Numbered from the stretch's first letter, positions 1-10,180 are shown. The stretch is DNA of 64,000 nucleotides from Clostridium sp. BJN0001 (GCF_022869825.1 NZ_CP094971.1:2557501-2621500), one strand, 5' to 3'. Notes: a model not told the origin generated them from the letters alone. Made by a program: numbers and translations.

Positions 1-729
1 CTTTTCTGGATTTTGTGATTTAAATATACCTGAACCTACAAATACACCATCACTTCCAAGCTGCATCATAAGTGCTGCATCCTGAGGAGTAGCAATTCCT
101 CCTGCTGCAAAATTTACAACTGGAAGTTTTCCATTTTTCCAGACATATTTAACAAGATTATATGGTGCATCATACTTTTTAGCAATTGTCATAAGCTCTT
201 CTTCAGATGCACTTTGTATTTCTTTTATTTGACTTGTCATTGTTCTCATATGCTTAACAGCCTGAACTACATCCCCTGTTCCTGCTTCTCCTTTAGTTCT
301 TATCATTGAAGCTCCTTCGCCTATTCTTCTTAAAGCTTCTCCAATATTAGTTGCTCCACATACAAATGGTACTTCAAAATCTTCTTTATTTATATGATAT
401 TTATCATCTGCAGGAGTAATTACTTCACTTTCGTCTATAAAATCAATGTTTAGAGCCTGCAAAACCTGTGCCTCTACAAAATGTCCAATCCTTACTTTTG
501 CCATTACAGGTATAGATACAGCTTCCTGAATCTCCTTTATCATTTTAGGATCTGACATTCTTGCAACTCCACCTTCTTTTCTAATATCAGAAGGTACTCT
601 CTCAAGTGCCATTACTGCACAAGCACCTGCTTTTTCAGCAATAACTGCCTGCTCTTTATTTGTAACATCCATTATTACTCCGCCCTTTAACATCTGGGCA
701 AGATTTTTATTAGTCTCTTCTCTTTTCAT
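1..729 (-). CDS. pdxS: PdxS, pyridoxal 5'-phosphate synthase synthase subunit (3' end beyond window)
   Basis: Reading the minus strand from the ATG at 729 gives a TIM-barrel PdxS: an N-terminal [13 protein letters not shown] segment, then [24 protein letters not shown]-type and [12 protein letters not shown] segments and GTGDVVQAV. PdxS condenses ribose 5-phosphate, glyceraldehyde 3-phosphate and ammonia from PdxT into PLP in the cytosol. The C-terminus is cut by the window edge after about 243 of roughly 290 residues. It is divergent from the adenine deaminase gene; a PdxT gene would be expected beyond the edge. Family assignment is secure. Confidence 0.95.
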   Translation of the reverse strand, partial: MKREETNKNLAQMLKGGVIMDVTNKEQAVIAEKAGACAVMALERVPSDIRKEGGVARMSDPKMIKEIQEAVSIPVMAKVRIGHFVEAQVLQALNIDFIDESEVITPADDKYHINKEDFEVPFVCGATNIGEALRRIGEGASMIRTKGEAGTGDVVQAVKHMRTMTSQIKEIQSASEEELMTIAKKYDAPYNLVKYVWKNGKLPVVNFAAGGIATPQDAALMMQLGSDGVFVGSGIFKSQNPEK

Positions 730-779
730 AATTAATAGCCCCCTCAATTTTTATCACTTTAATAATAAATCTCAATTAC

Positions 780-838
780 ACATATTGCAAATGTATTAGT
801 ACAATTTGTCAAGATACATATTGGACAATTTATTAGTT
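780..838. promoter_or_regulatory. Imperfect 36-bp-spaced direct repeat between pdxS and ade
   Basis: The element ACATATTG followed by an A/T-rich stretch and TATTAGT occurs at 780-800 and again from 816, a period of 36 bp, inside the divergent promoter region. Direct repeats of this kind are typical of MocR/PdxR-type regulators of PLP synthesis, but no pdxR gene is visible here, so the regulator is inferred. It could also be a site for the ade promoter. Confidence 0.3.
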
Positions 839-903
839 TGATAATACTTTAATTACTGTTACAATATAAAATAAAGATTGTTTACAGAAAGAAGTGATTA
901 TTT

Positions 904-2664
904 ATGAATAAAAGCCTTCTTGTAGATACAATAAAAGCTTCTACAGGCAAGCTTCCCTGTGACTTTTTAATTAAAAATATTACTATTATTGATGTATTTA
1001 ATAAAAGACGTTTCATTAATTCAGTTGCTATTAAAGATGGATATATTGTAGGTATAGGAAAATATAAAGCGGATACTATTATAGATGGTACAGGAAAATT
1101 TATATGTCCAAGTCTTATTGATTCTCATTGCCATATAGAATCAAGCTTTGTAACTCCCGATGAATATTATAAAATAGCTCTCTTAAATGGAATTACCTCA
1201 GCAATTGCAGATCCTCATGAAATTGCTAATGTTATGGGTGTAGACGGAATAAAATTTATGCTTAAGTCATCTAAAAATATACCTTTTGATATGTTTTTTA
1301 TGCTTCCATCATGTGTGCCAGGAACTAATTTTGAAGATTCTGGTGCTGTACTTAATGCAGAAGATTTAAAAGAATTTTATAATAATAAAAAAGTATTAGG
1401 TCTCGCAGAAGTTATGAATTATCCTGCGCTTTCTAATACTGAAGATTCAATGATTGATAAAATATATGATGCTATTTCAAATAATAAAATAATAGATGGT
1501 CACGGAGCAGGATTTACATTCAATATGAATAACTCTTACAGAACTGCCCATATTGAAACAGACCATGAATCCATCAGTAAAGAAGAAGCTTTATCTAAAA
1601 TTAGTCTTGGTATGAATATACTAATTCGTCAGGGAACAGCCGCTAAAAATCTTAAAGAACTCTTTCCTGCAATTAATCAAAATAATAGCTCGCGATTTGC
1701 ATTCTGCACTGATGATATGCATATAGATGATATACTTAAAAAAGGTTCAATAAATTCATCTATAAAATATTGTATAAAAAATGGTTTAAGTCCGGAAACT
1801 TCTATATCAATAGGCTCATATAATGGCTTTAATATATATGGTCTTAAAAATAGAGGTGCTATTGCTCCTGGATATAGAGCAGATTTTATAATACTTAATG
1901 ATTTAAATAATTTTGTAATTGACAGTGTTTATAAAGATGGAAACTTAGTTGTCAAAAACGGTAAACTTATTAATATCTCTTCAAAAAATAGTACTAAATT
2001 AAATTTATCTATTCCTAATTCAATAAATATTAAGCGTAATCTCACAAAAGAAGATCTACAAATAAATATTACAAATAAAAGCAAATTAAATGCAATAAAG
2101 CTTATTCCAAATAAACTTGAAACAAAACATTTATCATTAGATATTACTGATGATCTTAAAGATAAATTTAATAACGATTATGTATTTAAACAATCTACCA
2201 AAAGAGATTTATTAAAAATTACTGTTATAGAAAGGCATAAAGCTACTGGGAAAATTGGAACAGGTATTTTAAATGGACTTCTTTTAAAAAGAGGTGCAAT
2301 TGGAACTACTATAGCCCATGATTCTCATAATATAATTATTGTAGGAACAAATGATAATGATATGATAGCTGTACAAAAGCAGCTTTCAAAAATAGGTGGA
2401 GGACTTGTTATTATAGATAATGAGAAAGTTATAGCTTCTCTTCCTCTTCAAATAGGAGGACTTATGACAAATCTTCCATTTGAAGATATAAAAGAAAAAC
2501 TTAATAATATTCATACTGCTTTAAACTATATTACTGATAATGCAGATTTTGATATTTTTCTCACAATGTCATTTTTATCTCTTCCCGTAATTCCATCATT
2601 AAGAATTACTGATAAAGGTCTTTTTGATGTTCAGAAATTTAAATTCATAGATACTGCATTTTAG
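904..2664 (+). CDS. ade: Adenine deaminase
   Basis: The 586-residue protein is a full-length Ade of the amidohydrolase superfamily. It hydrolyses adenine to hypoxanthine and ammonia in purine salvage or catabolism. Visible are the metal-binding DSHCHIESS motif near residue 73, the ADPHEIANV segment, the GHGAGF segment, FCTDD near residue 270, and the C-terminal HDSHNIIVVG-like adenine deaminase domain. The start follows a GAAAGAAGTGATT ribosome site. The next gene begins 13 nt downstream, so both are probably co-transcribed. Confidence 0.95.
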   Translation: MNKSLLVDTIKASTGKLPCDFLIKNITIIDVFNKRRFINSVAIKDGYIVGIGKYKADTIIDGTGKFICPSLIDSHCHIESSFVTPDEYYKIALLNGITSAIADPHEIANVMGVDGIKFMLKSSKNIPFDMFFMLPSCVPGTNFEDSGAVLNAEDLKEFYNNKKVLGLAEVMNYPALSNTEDSMIDKIYDAISNNKIIDGHGAGFTFNMNNSYRTAHIETDHESISKEEALSKISLGMNILIRQGTAAKNLKELFPAINQNNSSRFAFCTDDMHIDDILKKGSINSSIKYCIKNGLSPETSISIGSYNGFNIYGLKNRGAIAPGYRADFIILNDLNNFVIDSVYKDGNLVVKNGKLINISSKNSTKLNLSIPNSINIKRNLTKEDLQINITNKSKLNAIKLIPNKLETKHLSLDITDDLKDKFNNDYVFKQSTKRDLLKITVIERHKATGKIGTGILNGLLLKRGAIGTTIAHDSHNIIIVGTNDNDMIAVQKQLSKIGGGLVIIDNEKVIASLPLQIGGLMTNLPFEDIKEKLNNIHTALNYITDNADFDIFLTMSFLSLPVIPSLRITDKGLFDVQKFKFIDTAF

Positions 2665-2677
2665 AAAGGATTAAATA

Positions 2678-3646
2678 ATGGATTTACCAGCAGAATTAAA
2701 AAACTATATTGAAAATCAGACTTTTAATATAAAAAATGAAACTCTTATTAATAGTAGAAAATCATTAACAGACAAATATAAAAATAAAAGTGGAAAAGGA
2801 CTTAATCTTATTGATTCAGATAATGATGCATCAGTCTATTCAATTGTCAGGATGCCAGCTACCTTTGGTTCTGTTTATTCTGCGCTTAAATACACTTTAG
2901 AAAATATAGATTCTACATTTTCTTCACTCATAGATGTTGGTGCGGGTACAGGTGCCGCATCATGGGCAGCTTATTCATTAATTAATTTAGAAAAAATCAC
3001 ATGCCTTGAACGTGAAGATAAAATGAGAAACCTTGGATCTAAAATAATGAAAACTGGTCCTAACATATTAAATAATGCTAATTGGATAAAATATGATATA
3101 ACAAAAGATAGTCTTAAAGAGAAAGGTGATATAGTCATAACTTCATATATGTTAAATGAATTAAGCGAAGATTTTCGTATAAAAGCTATAGATAAGCTTT
3201 ATGACATGACAAACAATCTTCTTCTTATAGTAGAACCTGGTACCCCTCAAGGATTTAAAAATATAAAAATGGCACGTGAATATCTTTTAAAAGAAGGTGC
3301 ACACATAATTGCTCCTTGTCCATCTAATAACACATGCCAAATTGAAGATTCTGACTGGTGTCATTTTTCATGTAGAATTCAGCGTAGTAAACTTCATCGT
3401 ATATTAAAAAAAGGAGACGCTCCATATGAAGATGAAAAATTTTCATATATAGCCGTTTCTAAAAATGATTTTAAGCTTAAACCATATTCAAGAATATTAA
3501 GACATCCTATAATAAAAAAAGGACATATATCACTTCAAATCTGCACAGATAATAATAAAGTAGAAAATTTATCACTAACAAAAAAAGATGGAAGCTTATA
3601 TAAGTCTTCTAAGAAATTAAAATGGGGGGATTCCCTTTTTAAATAA
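2678..3646 (+). CDS. Rsm22-family small-subunit rRNA methyltransferase-like protein
   Basis: The 322-residue protein carries the Rsm22 pattern: an N-terminal LPAELKNYIE region, an SAM-binding LIDVGAGTGAASWAA glycine-rich loop near residue 86, TSYMLNELSE as motif IV-like, EPGTPQGF, and a Cys-rich segment (CPSNNTC, DWCHFSCR) that in mitochondrial relatives binds an Fe-S cluster. Bacterial members are usually annotated as small ribosomal subunit Rsm22-like; the target nucleotide is not established. It lies 13 nt after ade, and a bidirectional terminator follows. Confidence 0.8.
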   Translation: MDLPAELKNYIENQTFNIKNETLINSRKSLTDKYKNKSGKGLNLIDSDNDASVYSIVRMPATFGSVYSALKYTLENIDSTFSSLIDVGAGTGAASWAAYSLINLEKITCLEREDKMRNLGSKIMKTGPNILNNANWIKYDITKDSLKEKGDIVITSYMLNELSEDFRIKAIDKLYDMTNNLLLIVEPGTPQGFKNIKMAREYLLKEGAHIIAPCPSNNTCQIEDSDWCHFSCRIQRSKLHRILKKGDAPYEDEKFSYIAVSKNDFKLKPYSRILRHPIIKKGHISLQICTDNNKVENLSLTKKDGSLYKSSKKLKWGDSLFK

Positions 3647-3649
3647 AAT

Positions 3650-3684
3650 AAGACTGGTTTTTCAAGAAATTGAAAACCAGTCTT
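3650..3684. terminator. Bidirectional intrinsic terminator
   Basis: A hairpin with arms AAGACTGGTTTT and its complement sits between two convergent genes, the Rsm22-like gene and a LysR gene, with A-rich sequence before and a T-containing tail after. Confidence 0.8.
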
Positions 3685-3689
3685 AATAT

Positions 3690-4628
3690 CTAATTATATT
3701 TATCTTTTGCAATTTTTATAAACTCTTTAGCTGCTTTTGAAATATATCTATCTTTTCTATATCCTATAGCTAAAGTGCCATGTGTTTTTTTGTATTCCAA
3801 GTTATATATATTTATCTCTTTAAACATATCCCTAACAAATGTCAGATCTTTATTATTCATGAGTGTTCTTGGATAAAATGTTATCCCCATTCCTTTAACA
3901 GAAAGTGCAAGAACAGTTTCTATATTTTCAGTTTCTAATATTATATTAGGCTTAATATTTTTTTCTTTAAACATCTCATCCGCTATTATTCTTACTCTAT
4001 TTCTAGCATTCACCATTAAAAACGGACAATTTTTTAGAAGCGAAATATCAATATCTCTTTCAAATTGATTTTTTATATTCTGATAAGTATTTTTGCAATA
4101 TTTTTTTAAAATCTTATCAGGTACTATCATTAATATTTCTTCTTTACATAGCTTCTCTACCGCAGTATTTTCAGCATTAAATGGAAGCATTCCTACTATT
4201 ATATCAACTTCATCTTTATCAAGAGCTACATCAAGTTCCTTTGAATTTCCTTCAAATATATGAAACTTTATATTAGGAAACTTTCTGCTATACTCTGGCA
4301 AAATATCTGGAAGAAGAGCACGTCCTCTTGTATGAGATACTCCAATATAAAGATCTCCTGTTTTAAAATCAATAATATCAGCTATTTCTTTTATAGATTC
4401 TTCTTTAAGATCCAACATTTTAGCTGCATTTTTAGCAAAACTCTTTCCTGCATGAGTAAGAGTAAGTGGATTTGAGCGATTAAAAAGCTTAACATTTAGA
4501 TTTTTTTCAAGTTTTGATATATGTGAACTTAATGACTGCTGTGAAATAAAAAGTTTTTCTGCTGCCCTTGTAAAATTAAGTTCTTCTGCTGCTACTAAAA
4601 AATACTTAAGATTTAAGAAATTAATCAT
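3690..4628 (-). CDS. LysR-family transcriptional regulator downstream of alsS
   Basis: The 312-residue protein has the N-terminal winged helix (FTRAAEKLFISQQSLSSHISKLEKNL, residues 18-43) and a periplasmic-binding-like effector domain. It starts 12 nt after the stop of the acetolactate synthase gene on the same strand, so it is probably in the same transcript. By position it resembles AlsR, the acetate-responsive activator of acetoin synthesis in bacilli, although AlsR is normally divergent from alsS. The co-directional order suggests autoregulation; the effector is not predictable from sequence. Confidence 0.85.
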   Translation of the reverse strand: MINFLNLKYFLVAAEELNFTRAAEKLFISQQSLSSHISKLEKNLNVKLFNRSNPLTLTHAGKSFAKNAAKMLDLKEESIKEIADIIDFKTGDLYIGVSHTRGRALLPDILPEYSRKFPNIKFHIFEGNSKELDVALDKDEVDIIVGMLPFNAENTAVEKLCKEEILMIVPDKILKKYCKNTYQNIKNQFERDIDISLLKNCPFLMVNARNRVRIIADEMFKEKNIKPNIILETENIETVLALSVKGMGITFYPRTLMNNKDLTFVRDMFKEINIYNLEYKKTHGTLAIGYRKDRYISKAAKEFIKIAKDKYN

Positions 4629-4640
4629 ATATTTATCTCT

Positions 4641-6311
4641 CTATATCTCCTGATAAATTTTTTTAAGATGCTCTGTAAGTTTAACATTTTCTCCGTAATC
4701 AACAGGGCAATCTATTATAACTGGTACTGTCTGTTTAAATGCTTCTTCTAAAATAGGCATTAATTCCTCTGCTTTATTTACCCTATATCCTTTTGCATGC
4801 ATACTTTCTGCAAGTTTAACAAAATCAGGATTTGTAAAATCAACGTAGCATGAAGTTCCATATTTATCCTGTTGTTTCCATTTTATAAGTCCATAACTTG
4901 AATCAGTAAATATAAGAACTACTATAGGAGTTCTAATACGAAGTGCAGTTTCCATTTCTTGATTATTCATCATGAATCCACCATCGCCTACAATAGCAAG
5001 TACTTTCTTATCAGGATTTATAAGTTTTGCTGAAATAGCTCCTGGTACTCCTATGCCCATTGTTGCAAATCCATTAGATATAATGCATGTATTTGGCTCA
5101 TAGCAATTATAATGTCTTGCTATCCACATCTTATGAGCTCCTACATCTGAAATTACAATGTCTTCTTTTCCCATTACTTTTCTAACATCATTTAATATTT
5201 TTTGAGGTTTCATAGGATATGAACTATCATTTTCATAGCTTTCATGTTCTGCTTTCATTTTTTCCTTTATTTTAAGCGCATCTATAGGTTCTTCCTTTGG
5301 TGCTGTTCTTCCTAAAATACTATAAAGCGATTCAGATATATCTCCAATAACTTCTACTTCAGGCTGATATAATTTATTTATATGTGATTGACGAGTATCT
5401 ATATGAAGAATTTTAGTCTTTCCATCAGGATTCCACTTAAGTGGTGCGTACTCAACTATATCATATCCTACCGCAATAACAAGATCAGCTTCCTCAATTA
5501 TCTTATTTACATAATCTTTTTGAGGAATTCCTATTGTCCACATTGAATATTTATTATCAAATGGAATAATTCCTTTTGCCATCATTGTATTTATTACTGG
5601 TATTTTTAACTGTGTAGCGAATTCTGTAACTGCCTTAGAAGCTTTGTTTCTAATTGCTGAGCTTCCTGCAAGAACTACAGGTTTTTTTGCTTTAAAAATT
5701 TCACATGCTGCCTCTTCAACTGCTTTTAAATCCGCAGTTTCTTTTGGTGCAATTTTCTTTTTTAAAGGCATTTTGTTTTCCCCTACACTCATTTTTGCTA
5801 TATTAACAGGTAAATCAATGTGACATGCCCCTGGTTTTTCACTTTCTGCATATTTAAAAGCAATTCTTACTATTTCATTTACAGTATCAGGACGAACTAT
5901 CTGCTTACTTCTTTTAGTTATTGGTTCAAACATTTTTACAAGATCCAAAAACTGATGTGAAGTAAGATGCATTCTTTCTGTACCAACCTGACCTGTAATA
6001 GCTATCATAGGTGCTCCATCACTATCTGCATCTGCAACTCCTGTAACAAGATTAGTAGCTCCAGGTCCCAAAGTCGCAAGACATACTCCAGCTCTACCTG
6101 TAAGTCTTCCATAAACATCTGCCATAAATGCTGCGCCTTGTTCATGTCTTGTTGTAATAAATTTTATACTTGAATTTGAAAGTGCATTCATAACTTCAAG
6201 ATTTTCTTCGCCTGGTATACCAAAAACATATTTTACCTTTTCAGCCTCCAAACATTTTACAAGCATCTGTGCTGTATTTAACTCATTTTTATTAGTATTT
6301 TCTATCTCCAT
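4641..6311 (-). CDS. alsS: Catabolic acetolactate synthase (AlsS type)
   Basis: This TPP enzyme joins two pyruvates to acetolactate, the entry to acetoin/butanediol. The catalytic Glu lies in RHEQGAAFMADVYGRL (about residue 55) and the TPP motif in VGDGGFMMNNQEM. Length (556 aa) and lack of a linked regulatory subunit gene fit AlsS rather than biosynthetic IlvB. An in-frame ATG at 6323 lies only one base after an AGAAGGG ribosome site; the ATG at 6311 is at a workable distance, so it is preferred. The gene precedes a LysR regulator, and an unusual palindrome lies upstream. Confidence 0.88.
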   Translation of the reverse strand: MEIENTNKNELNTAQMLVKCLEAEKVKYVFGIPGEENLEVMNALSNSSIKFITTRHEQGAAFMADVYGRLTGRAGVCLATLGPGATNLVTGVADADSDGAPMIAITGQVGTERMHLTSHQFLDLVKMFEPITKRSKQIVRPDTVNEIVRIAFKYAESEKPGACHIDLPVNIAKMSVGENKMPLKKKIAPKETADLKAVEEAACEIFKAKKPVVLAGSSAIRNKASKAVTEFATQLKIPVINTMMAKGIIPFDNKYSMWTIGIPQKDYVNKIIEEADLVIAVGYDIVEYAPLKWNPDGKTKILHIDTRQSHINKLYQPEVEVIGDISESLYSILGRTAPKEEPIDALKIKEKMKAEHESYENDSSYPMKPQKILNDVRKVMGKEDIVISDVGAHKMWIARHYNCYEPNTCIISNGFATMGIGVPGAISAKLINPDKKVLAIVGDGGFMMNNQEMETALRIRTPIVVLIFTDSSYGLIKWKQQDKYGTSCYVDFTNPDFVKLAESMHAKGYRVNKAEELMPILEEAFKQTVPVIIDCPVDYGENVKLTEHLKKIYQEI

Positions 6312-6425
6312 AATTATATACATCCCTTCTTAAAAATTAATCGAAAGGATAACCCCATTGTTCTCCTGTCTCGTAATAAAGCATACTATTAAAAACTCTG
6401 TTTTTCCAACATTTTTTTATTTTTA

Positions 6426-6451
6426 TTACCACAGCCATATGGCTGTGGTAA
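6426..6451. promoter_or_regulatory. Perfect 26-bp palindrome upstream of alsS
   Basis: The arm TTACCACAGCCAT is followed immediately by its exact reverse complement. It lies between the end of the chemoreceptor gene and alsS. Flanking A/T runs are on the wrong side for an intrinsic terminator on either strand, so an operator is as likely as a terminator. A weak TTGGAA/TATGCT promoter pair reading towards alsS begins about 20 bp further downstream on the minus strand. Confidence 0.5.
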
Positions 6452-6471
6452 ATTATAATTTCTTATCTATC

Positions 6472-8064
6472 CTATTCAATCAATAATTTAAGTTCATCAG
6501 CTGATTTATTTAAATTAGTAAGTCTTTCATTTACTTCTTTCATAGCATCCATTACACAATCTGAATCACTATCAAGCTTTTTAGAATCTGAATAGAATGT
6601 TTCAGATCTTTCTGTTATCTGAGAAAATAATTTAAGTATACCCTCTGTTCCCTTATTTATTTTGCTAAGAATTTCTGTTTCATTTTTAATTCTTAATGTA
6701 ATCTTATCATTTAAAGATGAAACGCCCTTAAATGATTCCTCTGTACTTTTAACTATACTGCTTTGCTTTAATACATTATCTTTAGTAACTTTCATTGCAT
6801 TCGATGTATTCTTTATTTCACTTTGTACATCATTTATAAGTGCTTTTATATCACTTGCTGCTTTACCAGTACTTTCAGACAATTTCTGAACTTCTTGTGC
6901 AACAACACTAAATCCTTTTCCATTTTCTCCTGCTCGTGCTGCCTCAATTGATGCATTAAGTGCAAGCAAATTTGTCTGTTCAGAAATATCAGTTATTGTT
7001 TCTATAATTAAATTGATTTTCTTTGACTTTTGTGAAAGGATCTCTATTTTTTTATCCACTTCAAATAGCTTGGCTGAATTTTCATTATTCTGATCTTTAA
7101 GATTTACCATTTTGCTAAGACTATTTTTATTCATATTTAATATAGAATCAGAACTTTTCTGAATTTCATTATTTATATCTGATGCTTTATGTATAATCTC
7201 TGCAAACTCTTCTACATTTTTGTTATTTTCTATTAAAATATCATTCTGATCTTTAGTTGTATAAGACATATTGTTAATAAATCCTTTTATAGATTCTATC
7301 TTATTAGCAGAATGATTTACTGATTTCGTAAGATTTGTAACTATATCCATTAAAACCACTGAAACATCCTTAATTTTTGAATTAATAGCTAATATTTTCT
7401 TATTTGATTCTTCAGATTTTTCAGCAAGTTCTTTCTGTTTTTTTAATAATATTCTAGGATTATTGATAATTGTATCTTTTATAAAAATAAGAACTATAAG
7501 TGTAAAAAATGCATTCATAAGTGTCATAGGAATAAGAAGTGTATTAACCATAGAAACAAATGCTTCTGAAAAACTCTTCTGTCCAAGTAAAGGTACAAAA
7601 ATTAAAAGATGAATAATTTCAAAGCATGCTGTTACTAAGAAATATAAAATTACTTCTTTAAAAGTAAGTTTATTTATACTTCTTTTTCTTATTATAATTA
7701 GAATTGATGCTACTAATCCTGAAAATATTGTAGCCGTGCAGCATCCAAATGTTGTCCATCCTCCAAGCGTAAACCTATATGCTGCTCCTATAAAGGATAC
7801 GATTATTCCTACAATGGGTCCTCCAACAATAGCTGCTACTACAGCTATACCATCTCTAATATTTATCGATGCTTCATTTATCCGCATAGCAAATTTTGAT
7901 GTAAGAATAATAGGGATACTAAAAATAGTAACCATAAATATTCTTCCACAAACTGTTTTTAAATTATAATAAATATACTTGTTAACTATATTTACTTTAC
8001 TCAAAACATAAATAACCAATAAACATAACGAAATAAATTCAAATAATTTTGTATAAATCTCCAT
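6472..8064 (-). CDS. Methyl-accepting chemotaxis protein with LytS-type membrane sensor domain
   Basis: The 530-residue protein has an N-terminal membrane part (about residues 1-205) with the 5TMR-LYT signature [19 protein letters not shown] and the LGGWTT segment, known from LytS-type sensor kinases. A coiled coil follows, then a cytoplasmic MCP signalling domain with the hairpin tip [21 protein letters not shown]. No periplasmic Cache domain or HAMP is obvious, so sensing probably occurs in or at the membrane. A good promoter lies 35 bp upstream of the gene. It is transcribed alone. Confidence 0.88.
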   Translation of the reverse strand: MEIYTKLFEFISLCLLVIYVLSKVNIVNKYIYYNLKTVCGRIFMVTIFSIPIILTSKFAMRINEASINIRDGIAVVAAIVGGPIVGIIVSFIGAAYRFTLGGWTTFGCCTATIFSGLVASILIIIRKRSINKLTFKEVILYFLVTACFEIIHLLIFVPLLGQKSFSEAFVSMVNTLLIPMTLMNAFFTLIVLIFIKDTIINNPRILLKKQKELAEKSEESNKKILAINSKIKDVSVVLMDIVTNLTKSVNHSANKIESIKGFINNMSYTTKDQNDILIENNKNVEEFAEIIHKASDINNEIQKSSDSILNMNKNSLSKMVNLKDQNNENSAKLFEVDKKIEILSQKSKKINLIIETITDISEQTNLLALNASIEAARAGENGKGFSVVAQEVQKLSESTGKAASDIKALINDVQSEIKNTSNAMKVTKDNVLKQSSIVKSTEESFKGVSSLNDKITLRIKNETEILSKINKGTEGILKLFSQITERSETFYSDSKKLDSDSDCVMDAMKEVNERLTNLNKSADELKLLIE

Positions 8065-8098
8065 AATAATTTCTCCTCCTCAAAAACCCTTTAACTAT

Positions 8099-8126
8099 AC
8101 TATAGTTTTTTTTACAAAAAAGTCAA
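8099..8126 (-). promoter_or_regulatory. Sigma-A-type promoter of the LytS-type chemoreceptor gene
   Basis: On the minus strand TTGACT (8126-8121) and TATAGT (8104-8099) are separated by 16 bp, upstream of a GAGGAGG ribosome site and the start at 8064. Confidence 0.65.
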
Positions 8127-8164
8127 CATTTTCTTGTAAATGTTTTCGAAAGAAATAGAAAAAA

Positions 8165-8213
8165 GCACAAATATAGAGCATCTTTAATATACTAAGATGT
8201 TCTATATTCATGC
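8165..8213 (-). terminator. Intrinsic terminator of the PanE-like gene
   Basis: On the minus strand the arms GCATGAATATAGAACATCTT and a near-complement (AAGATGCTCTATATTTGTGC) are followed by TTTTTTC, about 20 nt after the stop of the PanE-like gene. Confidence 0.75.
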
Positions 8214-8235
8214 CTTTTATTAAATTATTTATTTT

Positions 8236-9159
8236 TTATGCAGGTTGAAGCATTTTAAGACTTTCATATGCCATTTTACTATATGGTATTGATACTCCAA
8301 CGTCATTTGCCATTCTGCACAAGTCTCCACAATATGCTTCAAGTTCAAATTTTCTACCCCTTATTAAATCCTTATGCATTGTACTTATTGCTTTTTTTGA
8401 TAACTTTTTCAAACAATTTATTGCTATATTATATATGTTAGGATTTAATTTAATTCCCCTTGATCTTCCTACGTTTTCACATTCTTTTGCGATATTGCAG
8501 AATGTTTCAAACTTAATTCTATCCTGAAGAATTCCATCTGCTCCAACATCATAATATGAATCTGTAATATTAAATGCACAATTAAAAACATACTTATCCC
8601 ATGCTTTAGCCTGTGCATCATCACTTATGATGCATTCTACTTTTGCATTATCTAAAACATTTTTCACTATATCAAGATTTATTTTATATACAGGATGATT
8701 GCTATTTGATGATATTATAAATTCATAACCATCATTAGCAACATAAACAATTCCTGTTCCAATTAGCCTTAAATTTGAGTGAAATGCAGAATCTATAATT
8801 TTTCCTTTTTTTAAGGATCTATATAATTTATCACAAGAATTAACTCCACTAACAACTGGAATAACTATAGTATATTCTCCAACAAAATTCTTTATCTTTG
8901 CTGCAGCTTTTTCTAAGCACTCAGATTTTACACATACAAAAACAATATCCATAAGCATATCTTGCTTTTCTGAAAAATCATTTATAAATTTAGGCATATT
9001 TTTATAATAAAGATTACCGTCTTTTAATGTTATTCCATCTCTTTTTAATAATGAAAGCATTTCTCCTTCTGCAAATAAATAAACGTCTTCCTCTGCTCTT
9101 AGAAGTTTAGATGCAATATATGTTCCATTAGCACCAATACCAATTATTCCAATTTTCAT
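8236..9159 (-). CDS. Ketopantoate reductase (PanE/ApbA) family protein
   Basis: An N-terminal Rossmann motif GIIGIGANGTYIA, a VCVKS segment near residue 90 and the helical C-terminal domain with KAWDKYVFNCAFN match 2-dehydropantoate 2-reductases, NADPH-dependent enzymes that make pantoate. The set is divergent and panB/panC are absent, so the substrate may be another 2-keto acid. The ATG at 9159 is preferred over one at 9168 that directly abuts the AAAGG ribosome site. A LysR gene is divergent upstream and probably controls it. Confidence 0.8.
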   Translation of the reverse strand: MKIGIIGIGANGTYIASKLLRAEEDVYLFAEGEMLSLLKRDGITLKDGNLYYKNMPKFINDFSEKQDMLMDIVFVCVKSECLEKAAAKIKNFVGEYTIVIPVVSGVNSCDKLYRSLKKGKIIDSAFHSNLRLIGTGIVYVANDGYEFIISSNSNHPVYKINLDIVKNVLDNAKVECIISDDAQAKAWDKYVFNCAFNITDSYYDVGADGILQDRIKFETFCNIAKECENVGRSRGIKLNPNIYNIAINCLKKLSKKAISTMHKDLIRGRKFELEAYCGDLCRMANDVGVSIPYSKMAYESLKMLQPA

Positions 9160-9274
9160 TAATATCATCCTTTCTATAAATTTATCACTATTTTTTAGTA
9201 ACTATATTCTACTATATTTTGTGATATAATTAAAAGATATATTAGTTATGATATTAATAACTGGAGGTTATAAT

Positions 9275-10180
9275 ATGTTAGGTGATCTTAACCTATATAA
9301 ATATTTTTATACTGCAGCTACATGTAGAAATATTTCTCGTGCATCTGAAATTCTTTATGTATCACAGCCTGCTGTCAGTAAATCAATAAAACAGCTTGAA
9401 TCTGAACTAAATATAAAGCTTTTTGAAAGAAATTCGAAGGGAGTTTCTTTAACATCTGAAGGAAAAGAATTATATAATCATATAGAAAAAGCTTTTAGTG
9501 AAATTTTACTTGGAGAAAACATATTAACTAAACTAAAAAATAAAGAAGCAGGACTAATAAATATAGGAGTTAGTACAACTATAGGAAAAAATTATTTTCT
9601 TCCTATACTTCATCAATTTATTAAATATTATCCTCATTTTAAAATTAAAATCATTAATAGGCCTACATTTGATAATATAGAACTTATAAAATCTCAAAAA
9701 GTTGACATTGCAATTGTAGGGCTTTCAAATTGTAAAGATGAAGATTTAAAATTTATAAAATTAAAAAAACTCCATGATATATTAGTATCTTCTCCAGAAT
9801 ACTTAAAAAATTTAAATTTAAATAATATAGATGAAATATTTACTAAGGCAAGCTTTATGCTTCTTGAGAATCCAAATGCAACACGTCAGTATATTGATAA
9901 ATATTTTTTATCTCAAAATCTTAATATAGTTCCTGATATAGAAGCAAGTAATATGGATTTTTTAATTGAATGTGCCAGAATTGGTCTTGGAATAACTTCA
10001 ACACTTAAAGAATTTTTGTCTAAAGATTTAGAAAATAAAACACTACTAGAAATACCAGTAAATATACCAATACCTGAAAGAAATATCGGTATAGTATATA
10101 AAAAAAATAGTTCACTGCCTATATCAGTAAACTGTTTAATAGAGTTTTTAAAAGAATATTCTAAATCGAGTAGGAGCTAA
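9275..10180 (+). CDS. LysR-family regulator, C-terminus altered by intron insertion
   Basis: The helix-turn-helix (NISRASEILYVSQPAVSKSIKQLE) lies within the first 45 residues, followed by an effector domain. The start at 9275 is chosen because GGAGG lies 7 nt upstream; earlier in-frame ATGs lack a site. A TATAAT box is at 9225-9230. It is divergent from the PanE-like reductase and probably regulates it. The last codons (about 10169-10180, AGT AGG AGC TAA) come from the 3' end of the group II intron. Joining the flanks without the intron would give ATA TAA instead, so the protein lost one native residue and gained three. Confidence 0.85.
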   Translation: MLGDLNLYKYFYTAATCRNISRASEILYVSQPAVSKSIKQLESELNIKLFERNSKGVSLTSEGKELYNHIEKAFSEILLGENILTKLKNKEAGLINIGVSTTIGKNYFLPILHQFIKYYPHFKIKIINRPTFDNIELIKSQKVDIAIVGLSNCKDEDLKFIKLKKLHDILVSSPEYLKNLNLNNIDEIFTKASFMLLENPNATRQYIDKYFLSQNLNIVPDIEASNMDFLIECARIGLGITSTLKEFLSKDLENKTLLEIPVNIPIPERNIGIVYKKNSSLPISVNCLIEFLKEYSKSSRS

